Below the pieces are notes generated by a model. That model was not told where the DNA came from. It saw only the letters and a program-made list of their open reading frames with translations, and did not search any database. Shown in pieces: positions 34,209 through 43,731 of a stretch of DNA of 64,000 nucleotides. The position numbers and the translations under genes were made by a program. Numbering within the stretch: the stretch's first letter is position 1; every line of letters starts with the position of its first letter. Origin of the DNA: GWE2-40-63 sp050179685 (GTDB lineage: Bacteria > Bacteroidota > Bacteroidia > Bacteroidales > SZUA-534); the NCBI GenBank assembly GCA_050179685.1, contig JBFXEW010000001.1, positions 186,001-250,000 of the forward strand, read 5' to 3'.

Positions 34209-35516
34209 ATGGCAAACAAAAAAGTTTTAATAATTACCTATTACTGGCCACCAAGTGGTGGAGCTGGTGTTCAACGCTGGCTTAAATTTGTTAAATATTT
34301 GCCGGAATTTGGTTGGGAACCCATAGTTTATACTCCAAAAAATCCTGAATATCCCTCAATGGATGAGAGTTTGCAAATGGAAATTCCGGAATCGGTAAAG
34401 GTGATTAAAATGCGAATATGGGAACCTTATAGTTTTTACAAAAAGTTTACTGGGAAGAAAAAAGACGAAAAAATTAATGCCGGTTTTATTCAAGAAGAGA
34501 ACTCAAATGCCATACTCGAAAAAATTAGTGTTTTTATAAGAGGTAATTTTTTTATTCCCGACCCTCGAAAATTCTGGATTAGACCCTCAGTAAAATTTTT
34601 AAAAAGGTATCTTGTGGAAAACCATATTCAAACAATAATTACCACCGGACCACCACATAGCATGCACCTCATTGGTCTAAAGCTGAAGAAAGCATTAAAA
34701 ATTAATTGGATAGCAGATTTCAGAGACCCTTGGACCAATATTGATTTTTACAAAGATTTGCGACTAACAAAATATAGTGATTCAAAGCACCGAAAACTTG
34801 AAAAACAAGTATTATCGAAAGCTGATTGCGTAATAACTGTCGGTAATACGATGAAAAAGGAAATGGAAGAGTTAGGCGCAAATCATTGTAATGTAATAAC
34901 CAATGGCTATGACCAAAAAGATATAAAAAACTTGTCAGTTGCCCTCGACGAAAAGTTTAGTATTGTGCACGTGGGATCATTAAACAAAGACAGAAACCAT
35001 CCTGTATTATGGGATGTATTAGGCAAATTGGCAGCTAAAGACATTTTATTTAAAGAAAAACTTGAAATAAAACTGGTGGGAAAAGTTGATGTAGAAGTAA
35101 TAAAGATGATACAAAACCATGGGTTGACACCAAACCTGAACAAAATAGAATACGTTCCACACAACGAAATTGCCCGCCATCTTTTATCGGCTCGGGTGCT
35201 TTATTTGCCGATAAACAACACGCCCAACGCAAAAGGAATTCTTACCGGTAAATTTTTTGAATACCTGGCAGCACAGCGTCCCATTTTAACTATTGGCCTT
35301 GAAAAAAGCGATGTTGCCGACATACTAAACGAAACAAAAATGGGCAAAGTAATTGATTTTAAAGACCAAACCGGAGTGCAGGCGTTTATTCTGGAAGCAT
35401 TTAAAATGTACCGACAAGCTAAAGAAGCACCCATAAAGAGTAATGTAGAACAATACTCTCGCAGAGAATTAACACGCACGTTAAGCGAGCTTTTAAACCA
35501 ATTAAACCATGGCTAA
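34209..35516 (+). CDS. Glycosyltransferase, GT4-like
   Basis: A protein of about 435 residues. The ATG at 34209 gives MANKKVLIITYYWPPSGGAGVQRWLKFVKYLPEFGW, the normal start of this family; the open frame back to 34089 (GTG) is not needed. WIADFRDPWTN lies in the N-terminal domain. The C-terminal domain carries FSIVHVGSLNKDRNHPVLWD and ILTGKFFEYLAAQRPIL, as in GT4 enzymes. It overlaps wecB by 8 bp, so the two are translationally coupled. This suggests a role in a glycan that uses ManNAc or a derivative; the exact sugar is inference. Confidence 0.88.
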   Translation: MANKKVLIITYYWPPSGGAGVQRWLKFVKYLPEFGWEPIVYTPKNPEYPSMDESLQMEIPESVKVIKMRIWEPYSFYKKFTGKKKDEKINAGFIQEENSNAILEKISVFIRGNFFIPDPRKFWIRPSVKFLKRYLVENHIQTIITTGPPHSMHLIGLKLKKALKINWIADFRDPWTNIDFYKDLRLTKYSDSKHRKLEKQVLSKADCVITVGNTMKKEMEELGANHCNVITNGYDQKDIKNLSVALDEKFSIVHVGSLNKDRNHPVLWDVLGKLAAKDILFKEKLEIKLVGKVDVEVIKMIQNHGLTPNLNKIEYVPHNEIARHLLSARVLYLPINNTPNAKGILTGKFFEYLAAQRPILTIGLEKSDVADILNETKMGKVIDFKDQTGVQAFILEAFKMYRQAKEAPIKSNVEQYSRRELTRTLSELLNQLNHG

Positions 35517-36594
35517 AAAAATTATTACTATTGTTGGTGCAAGGCCTCAATTTATAAAAGCTGCGGCGGTAAGCCGGATTATTGCTCAAACGGATATTGA
35601 GGAAAAAATTGTACATACAGGTCAGCACTTTGACTCAAACATGTCGCATGTGTTTTTTGAAGAAATGGAAATTCCCAGGCCGCATTACAATCTGGATATT
35701 CACAGTCTTACCCACGGAGCAATGACCGGACGCATGATTGAAAAAATTGAGAAAATTCTTATCGATGAAGAACCGGATTGTCTGATGGTTTATGGCGATA
35801 CAAATTCTACACTTGCCGGAGCTCTTGCCGCTCAAAAACTACATATACCCATTGCTCATGTTGAGGCCGGCCTGCGATCTTTTAACATGCAAATGCCCGA
35901 AGAGACTAACCGAATTTTAACAGATCGGATTTCGTCTCTTCTTTTCTGTCCCACCGATAATGCGATAAATAATCTTAAAAACGAAGGTTTTGAAAATATT
36001 GATTGCCAACTTATTCGTTCAGGTGATGTAATGCAGGATGCCGCTTTGTATTATGAAAAAAAATCGAACGATAAATCGCAAATTATCAAGAATCTGAAAT
36101 TAAACAACACGCCTTTTTTGCTGTCCACCATTCATCGTCAGGAGAATACCGATGACCCTGTTTGTTTGCAAAACATTGTAGCTGCCTTAAACGAACTCGC
36201 CAAACAATTCCGAATTGTTTTACCCTTACACCCCCGAACCCGTAAAATATTATTAAATCAAAAAACACAGCTGAATTTTGAACCGATTGATCCTATTGGC
36301 TATTTTGATATGATTCAACTCATTAAAAACAGCCAATTCGTCATTACCGATAGCGGCGGATTACAAAAAGAAGCTTTTTTCTTTAAAAAATATTGCATCA
36401 CCACACGTACTGAAACAGAATGGGTTGAATTGGTTAAGTTTGGTTTCAACACCATTGTGGGAGCCAACAAAATCAAAATATTACAGGCTGTAAATTCTAT
36501 TGGTACAAAGAATGCAGATTTTTCCATCGATTTATATGGAAAGGGAAAAGCCAGTGAACAAATTGTTAGGCACTTGTTGGAATTTAACTTATAA
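35509..36594 (+). CDS. wecB: UDP-N-acetylglucosamine 2-epimerase (non-hydrolysing)
   Basis: A 361-residue enzyme that interconverts UDP-GlcNAc and UDP-ManNAc, supplying ManNAc-type sugars for surface glycans. Typical parts are KIITIVGARPQFIKAAAV, VYGDTNSTLAGALAA, HVEAGLRSFNMQMPEETNR, TIHRQENTD and VITDSGGLQKEAFFF. All usual active-site segments are present. The gene overlaps the preceding glycosyltransferase by 8 bp and converges on the flippase gene, whose end lies 15 bp away. Confidence 0.95.
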   Translation: MAKKIITIVGARPQFIKAAAVSRIIAQTDIEEKIVHTGQHFDSNMSHVFFEEMEIPRPHYNLDIHSLTHGAMTGRMIEKIEKILIDEEPDCLMVYGDTNSTLAGALAAQKLHIPIAHVEAGLRSFNMQMPEETNRILTDRISSLLFCPTDNAINNLKNEGFENIDCQLIRSGDVMQDAALYYEKKSNDKSQIIKNLKLNNTPFLLSTIHRQENTDDPVCLQNIVAALNELAKQFRIVLPLHPRTRKILLNQKTQLNFEPIDPIGYFDMIQLIKNSQFVITDSGGLQKEAFFFKKYCITTRTETEWVELVKFGFNTIVGANKIKILQAVNSIGTKNADFSIDLYGKGKASEQIVRHLLEFNL

Positions 36595-36609
36595 TTTTAA
36601 GTCAAATCG

Positions 36610-38109
36610 TTAGTTTTCCTTTAAACTTTTAAGATTCTTTGAAAAGTTATTTAGATTTTTCCATTTGTTCCAGAATTCATTAATCTTTTGAAGTTCAATG
36701 TCTTCATAAAAATTTAAGAACTTTAATACAAAGGGGAATAGAACAATGAGCACCGTTTTTAAACCAATGCGTAGGAAAAAGTCTAATTCAGTAAATAAAA
36801 GCGACAGTAAATACAAGCCAAAGCTTACCATAACGATTAAAGCAATCTTTTTTAATTCATATGGAATATAATAGGTTTTTTGAGCAAAATGATAAACCAG
36901 CATAAAAAACAAAAATTGTGATAAAACAACGGATATAGCCGCCCCTAATGCTCCAAAGTAATGCACAAAAACCCCGTTAAAAATTATATTAACAATTAAG
37001 CTAATTAAAATTATTCTGGCTGTATAGTAGGTCTTTTTTGAAATGTTAATTCCGGTTAAGGCCATATCGCGAAGCATAGTAAAAAAAGTACTTAATGAAA
37101 TAATTGGGATTAAATAGTACGATGACCAATAAGCCTCATTTTTTGAAAGCAGCACAACTATTTCTTTTCCAAAAATAGATAGGCCTAAAACAAAAAACAT
37201 TAATCCAAAAGCATAATAAGTCATAACCTTTGAATAAAATCGCTTACTATTTGCTTGGTCCATCATTTTAAATAGCACTGGTTGTAAAGCCATATTTACC
37301 GATGTAATAATAAAAACACGAATGGTATTACTTATTTTAAATACTAACGAATACTTGCCCACTTCTACAAGATCTGTTAAAAAGTTCAATGCATACCTAT
37401 CGGTAATATTCAGTAAAACACCAGTAACACCCACCACCAACAATGGATAACTATATTTTAGCATCGCCAAAACAATTGCAAATTCAAATTTTGGTCGAAT
37501 TTCTTTTAAAACAAAAAATGCTGAAAAGCTTATGTAAGTTATATTTCCAATTAGTTGTGCATAGTAAATACCCTCTACAGATTTTTTTCGGTAAACAATA
37601 AAGAAAATAGTAAAACCCAGGGTTACCAGCAATTTAACAATCATTAATGCCGAAAAATAAACGGGTTTGTCTTTAAGTCTAATAATGGTTGTAGTGACAA
37701 TATTTAAAGCTTCAAATATGGCAACTACAGAAAATAGAAAGATGAGATTTGCGTAACTTTTTGTATCAAAAATAAAATCTGAAATGGCTACTCTGCCCAA
37801 AAAAATACCAGACACTACCAAAATACCCACAGCAAATACAACGGTGTAGATTGAAAACAATATCGTTTTTTGTTTATCAATGTAATCTTTATCCCAATAC
37901 CATCGAAAGTACGCGTTGTACAAACTTAGTCCTATAATGGCTATTAATATCTGTGAAGTAATTTCAAGCATTCCCAATACCCCAAATTCAGAAATAGAAA
38001 GTTTTGAAGTATAAAGAGGAATAAGAATAAAGCCGACCAACTTACTGGATAAGTTTCCCAGACTATAGATAAATGTACTTTTAACCGTGGAACGAAGTAT
38101 ATTTAACAT
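36610..38109 (-). CDS. Polysaccharide flippase (Wzx/MATE-like)
   Basis: A 499-residue integral membrane protein with about 12-14 predicted helices, of the polysaccharide-exporter (MOP) superfamily. The start KSTFIYSLGNLSSKLVGFILIPLYTSKLS is typical, as are NITDRYALNFL and GKEIVVLLSKNEAYWSSYYLIPII. It would flip lipid-linked oligosaccharides across the inner membrane. It is the last gene of the ten-gene minus-strand unit, following the preceding gene by 2 bp, which fits export as the closing step. Confidence 0.9.
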   Translation of the reverse strand: MLNILRSTVKSTFIYSLGNLSSKLVGFILIPLYTSKLSISEFGVLGMLEITSQILIAIIGLSLYNAYFRWYWDKDYIDKQKTILFSIYTVVFAVGILVVSGIFLGRVAISDFIFDTKSYANLIFLFSVVAIFEALNIVTTTIIRLKDKPVYFSALMIVKLLVTLGFTIFFIVYRKKSVEGIYYAQLIGNITYISFSAFFVLKEIRPKFEFAIVLAMLKYSYPLLVVGVTGVLLNITDRYALNFLTDLVEVGKYSLVFKISNTIRVFIITSVNMALQPVLFKMMDQANSKRFYSKVMTYYAFGLMFFVLGLSIFGKEIVVLLSKNEAYWSSYYLIPIISLSTFFTMLRDMALTGINISKKTYYTARIILISLIVNIIFNGVFVHYFGALGAAISVVLSQFLFFMLVYHFAQKTYYIPYELKKIALIVMVSFGLYLLSLLFTELDFFLRIGLKTVLIVLFPFVLKFLNFYEDIELQKINEFWNKWKNLNNFSKNLKSLKEN

Positions 38110-38111
38110 CG

Positions 38112-39317
38112 TTAATTATCGGATTGGTATTTATAATAACTTGATAAGGCTTTCATCATCCAGGCTTGCCCCCAACGAATATAAGCTATTTTCGATTTAT
38201 AGGAAAATTTAAAAATCCGGCTTTTATTTATGCCGTAATAAAAATAACCTTGTTTATCCTGCAAGTGTTCAATGGTCCATAGCAATACCTTGCGGGCAAT
38301 CTGTTTTCCTTCCGGAAATGCTTCTGAAAGCTCCGACAGGCAATTTATACTTTCAGCACAGGAATGAATATCAATACGGTATTTCTGATTGGGTTTTAAC
38401 CAGGGTATTGAAGCATCTTCAAAAAAATTTTCAATATAATGCTTATAGCATTTTTTTAAGGCCGCATAAACATCAGCACGCTGAGTTAACTTCCAAATAG
38501 AATGCAACATTCTTAATACAAATCCGGTGTGATAATTATCAATAAAATTTTGTGCTTTTTCCGGAGGTCCATTGTAATCAAATGAACCATCGTCTTTTTG
38601 ATCCGACAAAGTATAGTTTATCGCCCTATTGCCCAGAGCGACCCATGTTTCATTGTTGATTTCTAAACCAACTTTAATTAGAAATTCGGCTACAAATAAG
38701 TTTAAATTATGCACATGATTAATATATAGCGGAGTATAGGAGAAACATATTCTATTGTTATCCAAAGCATCCTGAGGTAGTGTTTCAAGAAATTCACAAA
38801 TGCCAACACAAACATCTAAGTACTCTTTTTCACCGGAATGTTTATACCACGACCAATAGGCATCGCCTACCGCAGTGGTAACAATACCATTGGGAGTTCC
38901 TTTGGGAATAAAGGCAGTTGACTGCCAATCGAATGGATATGCCCACTTTATACCTTTTCCTGAATCTGAAATATTATTAATTAACCATCTTAAACAATCT
39001 TTTGAGAGCCCAAGGTATTTCTCCTCTTTTGTAACCAAATAAAAGTCAAGATATGCTTTGGCAAAAAGGCCCATGGCTTTTGCATTAATTTGGGGTTCTA
39101 TTCGAAATAGCCAACGGGAAAACCGTGGAAAAGAGTAAAACAATTCAAAAACCGTTTCGCGGATATAAACAAAAATTTTTGTCTTAGCACTTTTTTTAAT
39201 AAGCCAAATTACAAACGGATGCCCTTTAATATCGTATGGATCATAGCCAGCCCAACCATTTTCTTTAAGCCAGTTTAATAGTTTTACCAAAGATTTATTT
39301 TGAATCTCATTCCCCAT
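38112..39317 (-). CDS. Putative (alpha/alpha)6-toroid protein of polysaccharide clusters
   Basis: A 401-residue protein with no signal peptide. It is made of repeated helical hairpins carrying aromatic and glycine-rich turns (GLFAKAYLDFYLVT, TTAVGDAYWSWYKHSGEKEY, IDNYHTGFVLRMLHSIW, HSCAESINCLSEL, RWGQAWMMKAL), the pattern of (alpha/alpha)6 toroid enzymes acting on glycans. Relatives in polysaccharide gene clusters have carried an incorrect delta-aminolevulinate dehydratase label; no such active site is present. It may modify or cleave the glycan intermediate, but I cannot assign the reaction. It abuts the methyltransferase gene with no gap and the flippase with 2 bp. Confidence 0.6.
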   Translation of the reverse strand: MGNEIQNKSLVKLLNWLKENGWAGYDPYDIKGHPFVIWLIKKSAKTKIFVYIRETVFELFYSFPRFSRWLFRIEPQINAKAMGLFAKAYLDFYLVTKEEKYLGLSKDCLRWLINNISDSGKGIKWAYPFDWQSTAFIPKGTPNGIVTTAVGDAYWSWYKHSGEKEYLDVCVGICEFLETLPQDALDNNRICFSYTPLYINHVHNLNLFVAEFLIKVGLEINNETWVALGNRAINYTLSDQKDDGSFDYNGPPEKAQNFIDNYHTGFVLRMLHSIWKLTQRADVYAALKKCYKHYIENFFEDASIPWLKPNQKYRIDIHSCAESINCLSELSEAFPEGKQIARKVLLWTIEHLQDKQGYFYYGINKSRIFKFSYKSKIAYIRWGQAWMMKALSSYYKYQSDN

Positions 39318-40154
39318 TTATTGCTTTTTAATGTAATAACAATACCTATGGTCAAAGATTGGTATTTTAGAAAGGATTGTTTTATCAACGATTTGATTGA
39401 AACCATACTCGCATTTCCGCATAAAATTATTTTTCTCGAAAACATACATTCCCCCAGACAGATAATTCCTTTTAACCCTTTCAAATCCTTTCTTTCTAAA
39501 ATAACTATCCAAAAATTTTCCAGAATAAAAATTCAGATGTTCAGGTGGGGTAAACATATGCCAAGATTTTCCCAATAAAGGCAAAACCTTCCTTTTTAAC
39601 GAGAAATAATAAGGAATCATTATTACAAGCAATCCTCCTTTATTTACTATAGAAGTTAACGATTCAAGAAAAACTAATGGGTGCTCAAGATGTTCCAGAA
39701 TTGCATAACAACTTACCAAATCGAAGGAGGAGGTAAATTTTATTCTCTCCAAAAAATCATTATGAACCGTTAATCCTCTTTTTTTTGCAATTTCACAAAA
39801 ACATGCACTAAGTTCAACCCCTTCTCTCTTTATCTGATGGTCAAAATGCATTAAAAAATCGCCTGTTCTGCAACCCACGTCCAAAACCGATTTGATGGGT
39901 TTTTTGATAAGTTTTTCTGCAATTTGTTTTTCTAAAATCCATTTGTTCGAAGACACATGCGCTAGCGGAAATTCTGCTCTGTCTTTGAAATCATCATACA
40001 TTTGTTTTAAATCAACCGGATATTCATTCAAATTAAAAAAAGCAGATGCACATGTTTGGCATTGATATAGTGTGTAATCAAAGGCATTTATTGGAGACGT
40101 TATTTTCTTTAATACGCCTATTTTTACCGAGCCACAAAGTTTACATTTTCTCAT
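39318..40154 (-). CDS. SAM-dependent methyltransferase with N-terminal zinc-ribbon
   Basis: A 278-residue class I methyltransferase. Two CxxC pairs at the N-terminus (CKLCGS and CQTCAS, about 20 residues apart) suggest a small zinc-binding element. The SAM site is VLDVGCRTGDFLMHF (motif I, about residue 90), followed by SCYAILEHLEHPLVFLESL. The C-terminal part (SWHMFTPPEHLNFYSGKFLDSYF) is usual in methyltransferases of O-antigen and capsule clusters, where they methylate a sugar or the chain end. It overlaps the epimerase gene by 14 bp. Confidence 0.85.
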   Translation of the reverse strand: MRKCKLCGSVKIGVLKKITSPINAFDYTLYQCQTCASAFFNLNEYPVDLKQMYDDFKDRAEFPLAHVSSNKWILEKQIAEKLIKKPIKSVLDVGCRTGDFLMHFDHQIKREGVELSACFCEIAKKRGLTVHNDFLERIKFTSSFDLVSCYAILEHLEHPLVFLESLTSIVNKGGLLVIMIPYYFSLKRKVLPLLGKSWHMFTPPEHLNFYSGKFLDSYFRKKGFERVKRNYLSGGMYVFEKNNFMRKCEYGFNQIVDKTILSKIPIFDHRYCYYIKKQ

Positions 40155-41004
40155 TATCGATTATCATTTTCAAACCCTCTTCAAAAGATGTTGTTGGAAA
40201 CCAGTTCAACAATTTTTTGGCTTTCTCTACATTGGCAAACACATCATTAATCTCATTCTTTCGTTCGTTATGTTCACATAGTATGGGTTTTTGTACATTG
40301 GCTATTTTTAAACAAGCATTAATTATCGCCTCAACACTGTAAGAAACTCCAGAACCGACATTTAAAATTTCAAAAGTAAATTTCTTGTCAATGGTACGGA
40401 TAATAGCATCTACCAAATCATCTACATAAACAAAATCGCGTTTGGGATCTAGTGAAAAAACAGAAATTTCCGGACTATCTGATAGCACCTGTTTAATTAT
40501 TTTTGGTATCAGAAAAATATCGGATTGTCCGGGGCCAAAAACATTAAAAGGCCTGATAATAGTAATAGGGATATTATAATTTTCAGCATAAAACCGGCAT
40601 AATGATTCCGTCGCAATTTTACTATCCATATATGGGTTTGCTGCTTTTAAGGGATGGTTTTCGTCAATGGGCAAATATTCCGGAGTTCCGTACACATAAG
40701 CACTTATATAAGTAAGCGAAGCATTATATTTTCGACATTGTTCCAAAATATTTAGCGTCCCTAAATAATTTGTTTTGTAAAAGCTATAGGGATCTTCCCA
40801 ACTGAGCGGCACATAGGTTTTTCCAGCCAAATGAATAATATGATCCAGCGTATCAAAAGAAAACTCATGGGTTGCAACATCCCCATCATTAATGTCAAAT
40901 GTTTTCAACTTGAACCCAGGCTTATTTTGGAGTCGATTTAGCAAATGCTTTCCTATAAAACCTTTTGCTCCTGTAATTAATACCGTACTATTCTGTTTCG
41001 CCAC
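40141..41004 (-). CDS. NAD-dependent sugar epimerase/dehydratase
   Basis: A 287-residue extended SDR protein. The nucleotide-binding motif is VLITGAKGFIGKHLL and the catalytic region has Ser/Tyr/Lys elements (YISAYVYG, NPYMDSKIATESL). IIRPFNVFGPGQ and RDFVYVDDLVDAI complete the family pattern. It follows the nucleotidyltransferase with a 17-bp overlap and likely works on the nucleotide sugar that enzyme forms. The specific reaction (4-epimerase, reductase or dehydratase) is not determinable by eye. In the active-site motif, Tyr lies in NPYMDSK in place of the more common YxxSK, still YxxxK. Confidence 0.85.
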   Translation of the reverse strand: MAKQNSTVLITGAKGFIGKHLLNRLQNKPGFKLKTFDINDGDVATHEFSFDTLDHIIHLAGKTYVPLSWEDPYSFYKTNYLGTLNILEQCRKYNASLTYISAYVYGTPEYLPIDENHPLKAANPYMDSKIATESLCRFYAENYNIPITIIRPFNVFGPGQSDIFLIPKIIKQVLSDSPEISVFSLDPKRDFVYVDDLVDAIIRTIDKKFTFEILNVGSGVSYSVEAIINACLKIANVQKPILCEHNERKNEINDVFANVEKAKKLLNWFPTTSFEEGLKMIIDNEKM

Positions 41005-41710
41005 GAAATAAACTGCTTTTTAAGTTTTCAAAATCTTCAATTGCTTCCATATAATCATCCGGTCGGCCTATATCTTTCCAATAACCAGAGAAATTTGATA
41101 CTGTAGGAAGAATTTCTCTTTCTATCAATAAATACATAAGATCATCAAAACCAAATTTTTTATTAAAGGGAATAAAGTCAAGTACCTTCTTATTCAACAT
41201 ATAAACGCCCATACTCACTTGAAAATTAAAAGCTGGTTTTTCAGAAAAACCAAAAAGCTTGCTTTCATTATTTACTTCAAGAACCCCGTATTCCATGGTA
41301 TGCGTCCTCTTGTAGGAAGAAATGGTAAAAACACTTTCTTTACGTACATGATCCTCATAAAAGGTTGCAAAATTTAAATCAGTCAAAATATCGCCGTTCA
41401 TAACCAAAAAATTATCAGGCAGGTCATTTATCAGTTTTAAAGGCCCCATGGTACTTAGCGGTTTTTCTTCCATCGAATAATCGATTTTTACGTTCCATTT
41501 GGTTCCATCACCACAAAATGCTTTTATAATATCTGCCTGATGATTAACCGCCAGAGTAATATGATCGAAACCATATGATGAAAGCTGGCGAATAACAATT
41601 TCAAGAATAGAATAAGCCCCTAATGGCATTAGAGGCTTCGGCAATACCACGGTGTATGGAAGTAAACGAGTTCCTTTTCCTCCGGTTAATAAAACAGCAC
41701 GCTTAGACAT
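40988..41710 (-). CDS. Sugar-1-phosphate nucleotidyltransferase
   Basis: A protein of about 240 residues of the RmlA/GlmU-like family, which forms NDP-sugars from NTP and a sugar-1-phosphate. The signature is AVLLTGGKGTRLLPYTVVLPKPL, with FLVMNGDILTDLNF for the metal-binding Asp. The ATG at 41710 (MSKRAVLLTGG) is the natural start and overlaps the dehydratase gene by 8 bp. The open frame reaches 41773 but the extra residues come before the fold. No C-terminal hexapeptide acyltransferase domain is present. The substrate is unknown. Confidence 0.88.
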   Translation of the reverse strand: MSKRAVLLTGGKGTRLLPYTVVLPKPLMPLGAYSILEIVIRQLSSYGFDHITLAVNHQADIIKAFCGDGTKWNVKIDYSMEEKPLSTMGPLKLINDLPDNFLVMNGDILTDLNFATFYEDHVRKESVFTISSYKRTHTMEYGVLEVNNESKLFGFSEKPAFNFQVSMGVYMLNKKVLDFIPFNKKFGFDDLMYLLIEREILPTVSNFSGYWKDIGRPDDYMEAIEDFENLKSSLFRGETE

Positions 41711-42695
41711 TGTAAATATGGGTTTTGAATTTTGAAAGATTCTCCTTCTTTTTATACCAGTCAATGGCTTCAAGTAAGCCGCTTTTTAAAGTATAGGATG
41801 GTTTAAAACCGGTTAATTCTTTAATTAAACTGTTGTCGCAATTTAACCTAAAAACCTCAGATTTCTCCGGCCGTTTTCTTAAATCTTCGGTTACAAAATT
41901 TGCATCACTCTGTATTAAATCCTTCAACAAAAAAAACAAGTCTTTAATTGATATCTCAGTTCCACTACCAATATTAACCGTTTTGCCTAAAGTATTTTGC
42001 GACTCTGCCAACAAAATTATTCCATTACAGGTGTCTTTTACAAAATTAAAATCACGTGTTGGTGTAATATCTCCTAATTTTATTTCCTTTTTACCTTCAA
42101 GCATTTGGCAAATAATATTCGGTATTACAGCACGCAACGATTGTCTGGGTCCAAAAGTATTAAAGGGCCGGGCAATTGTTAAAGGAAGATTAAACGCATT
42201 GTAAAAGCTCATTGAAAGAGCATCGGCACCAATTTTACTTGCACTGTATGGCGACTGGGCTTGTAATGGATGTTTTTCATCAATTGGAACATACTGTGCC
42301 GTTCCGTAAACTTCGCTGGTTGAAGTACAAATAATACGCTCGCACTTATTATTTAAAGCTGCCTGACACATATTCAAAGTGCCCGTTACATTCGTTTGAA
42401 TATAGTTTTGCGGAGCCACATAAGAATAAGGTATCGCTATTAATGCTGCTAAATGAAATACTACATCTATTCCTTTGGTAATTTCGTTACAAAAAAATGG
42501 GTCGCGTACATCGCCTGAAACAACCGAAATATCATTTAAACAGGAAACGTCTTCGAGCCAACCCCAATAATTAAATGAATTGTAATACGACAATGCTTTA
42601 ACCTTAGCCCCTTTTGCTTGGAGCATCTCAACTAAATGTGATCCGATAAAACCATCTGCACCGGTTACTAAAACCTGTTTATTATTCCAATTCAT
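41703..42695 (-). CDS. LegB-like NDP-sugar 4,6-dehydratase
   Basis: A 330-residue extended SDR enzyme. VLVTGADGFIGSHLVEML binds NAD. YYNSFNYWGWLE just after it is a signature I associate with LegB-type UDP-GlcNAc 4,6-dehydratases. Catalytic parts are STSEVYG and SPYSASKIGAD (YxxxK), with RPFNTFGPRQSLRAVIP further on. It would make a 4-keto-6-deoxy sugar nucleotide. The other legionaminic acid enzymes (LegC aminotransferase, LegI synthase, and so on) are not in the window, so a full nonulosonic acid pathway is not supported here. It overlaps both neighbours (8 and 14 bp). Confidence 0.82.
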   Translation of the reverse strand: MNWNNKQVLVTGADGFIGSHLVEMLQAKGAKVKALSYYNSFNYWGWLEDVSCLNDISVVSGDVRDPFFCNEITKGIDVVFHLAALIAIPYSYVAPQNYIQTNVTGTLNMCQAALNNKCERIICTSTSEVYGTAQYVPIDEKHPLQAQSPYSASKIGADALSMSFYNAFNLPLTIARPFNTFGPRQSLRAVIPNIICQMLEGKKEIKLGDITPTRDFNFVKDTCNGIILLAESQNTLGKTVNIGSGTEISIKDLFFLLKDLIQSDANFVTEDLRKRPEKSEVFRLNCDNSLIKELTGFKPSYTLKSGLLEAIDWYKKKENLSKFKTHIYNV

Positions 42696-43731
42696 AAATG
42701 TCTTTTATTATGGGATGCCTGTATGTTTTTGACTTACAAACATCAATTTTCTTTTGCAAAGATAAAAATTGTTGATTCTTTATTACGTACATTATTTTTT
42801 CAGCCAAGTCATCAGCATCTCTATTTTTAAATAAATACGCTTCTTTTGGTCTGGGAACAGCATCGCTGGCAATTATGGGAGTTTCAAACCAAAGCGCCTC
42901 CTTAACTGATACAGAATTACCATCCGTATTGGTGGGTCTTATAAATAAATGACTATATAAAAATAAGGGATAAATTTCTTTGGGTTTACTTTCAATAAGA
43001 ATAAAACGATTGGTAAGGTTTAATGCTGCTCTTTTGTGCAAAAAGCTATCATACAACGCCTTATCATTCACTCCATTAACACTGGCAATAAGCGAAATAT
43101 CCAAATCATACTTATTAATTAATGAATAAAGCACATCGAGCGTTATATCAAATCCATACAAATCTTCCTGCTTATATTTTGAAAACCATCCAACCATGCA
43201 AACAATATATTGCGAAGACGGTAATTCAAATGCTTCTGTAAACAGGTCTAAATCGTTCTGGTTAAAGGTTGGTGGAATAAAAGCATCGTACAAATAGATG
43301 CTTCGTGGATTCAATTCTGACAGTGAATGAAATATGTTTTCGTTTGATGCAATAAAATTCGTGCAAGGAATTAATGATTTGATTTTTTTTGCCATAAACG
43401 TTGCTTCATTAATGGTATCCAAAAAACTGGCCCCATGCAAATGAAAGAATACATTCCGTTTAAAAAAGGAAACAAGCGACAATAAAAACCTTATTTTTTT
43501 ACTGGTTGAATGATAATGAATCACCTTGTATCGGGCAACTAAAAAATACACAACATAAATATAAATCCATATGCTGTAAAATGGTATCCCTTTAGAAGCC
43601 GTTTTATTTGTATTAAAAAAGTGTATATTTTCTTTAGGCAGTCTGCTAAGCATGCGCTCAATATGAACAGAAATCCCTCCATAAGGCGGAGGATAGGGCC
43701 CAATAATTGCAATTCTTTTATTCCTGCTCAT
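42682..43731 (-). CDS. Glycosyltransferase (GT4-like)
   Basis: A 349-residue GT-B fold protein. It begins RIAIIGPYPPPYGGISVHIERML, the usual acceptor-side loop of GT4 enzymes. The C-terminal domain has CMVGWFSKYKQEDLYGFDI and SHLFIRPTNTDGNSVSVKEALWFETPIIASDAVPRP, which contains the EALWF segment expected for donor binding. It overlaps the PaaK-like gene (14 bp) and the dehydratase gene (14 bp). It likely transfers one sugar of the repeat unit; which one is unknown. Confidence 0.87.
   Translation of the reverse strand: MSRNKRIAIIGPYPPPYGGISVHIERMLSRLPKENIHFFNTNKTASKGIPFYSIWIYIYVVYFLVARYKVIHYHSTSKKIRFLLSLVSFFKRNVFFHLHGASFLDTINEATFMAKKIKSLIPCTNFIASNENIFHSLSELNPRSIYLYDAFIPPTFNQNDLDLFTEAFELPSSQYIVCMVGWFSKYKQEDLYGFDITLDVLYSLINKYDLDISLIASVNGVNDKALYDSFLHKRAALNLTNRFILIESKPKEIYPLFLYSHLFIRPTNTDGNSVSVKEALWFETPIIASDAVPRPKEAYLFKNRDADDLAEKIMYVIKNQQFLSLQKKIDVCKSKTYRHPIIKDIYELE

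Noticed and set aside
38112..39317. Delta-aminolevulinate dehydratase
   Set aside because: The label is an inherited database error for this family: the sequence lacks the ALAD active-site lysines and metal-binding cysteines and is a helical toroid.
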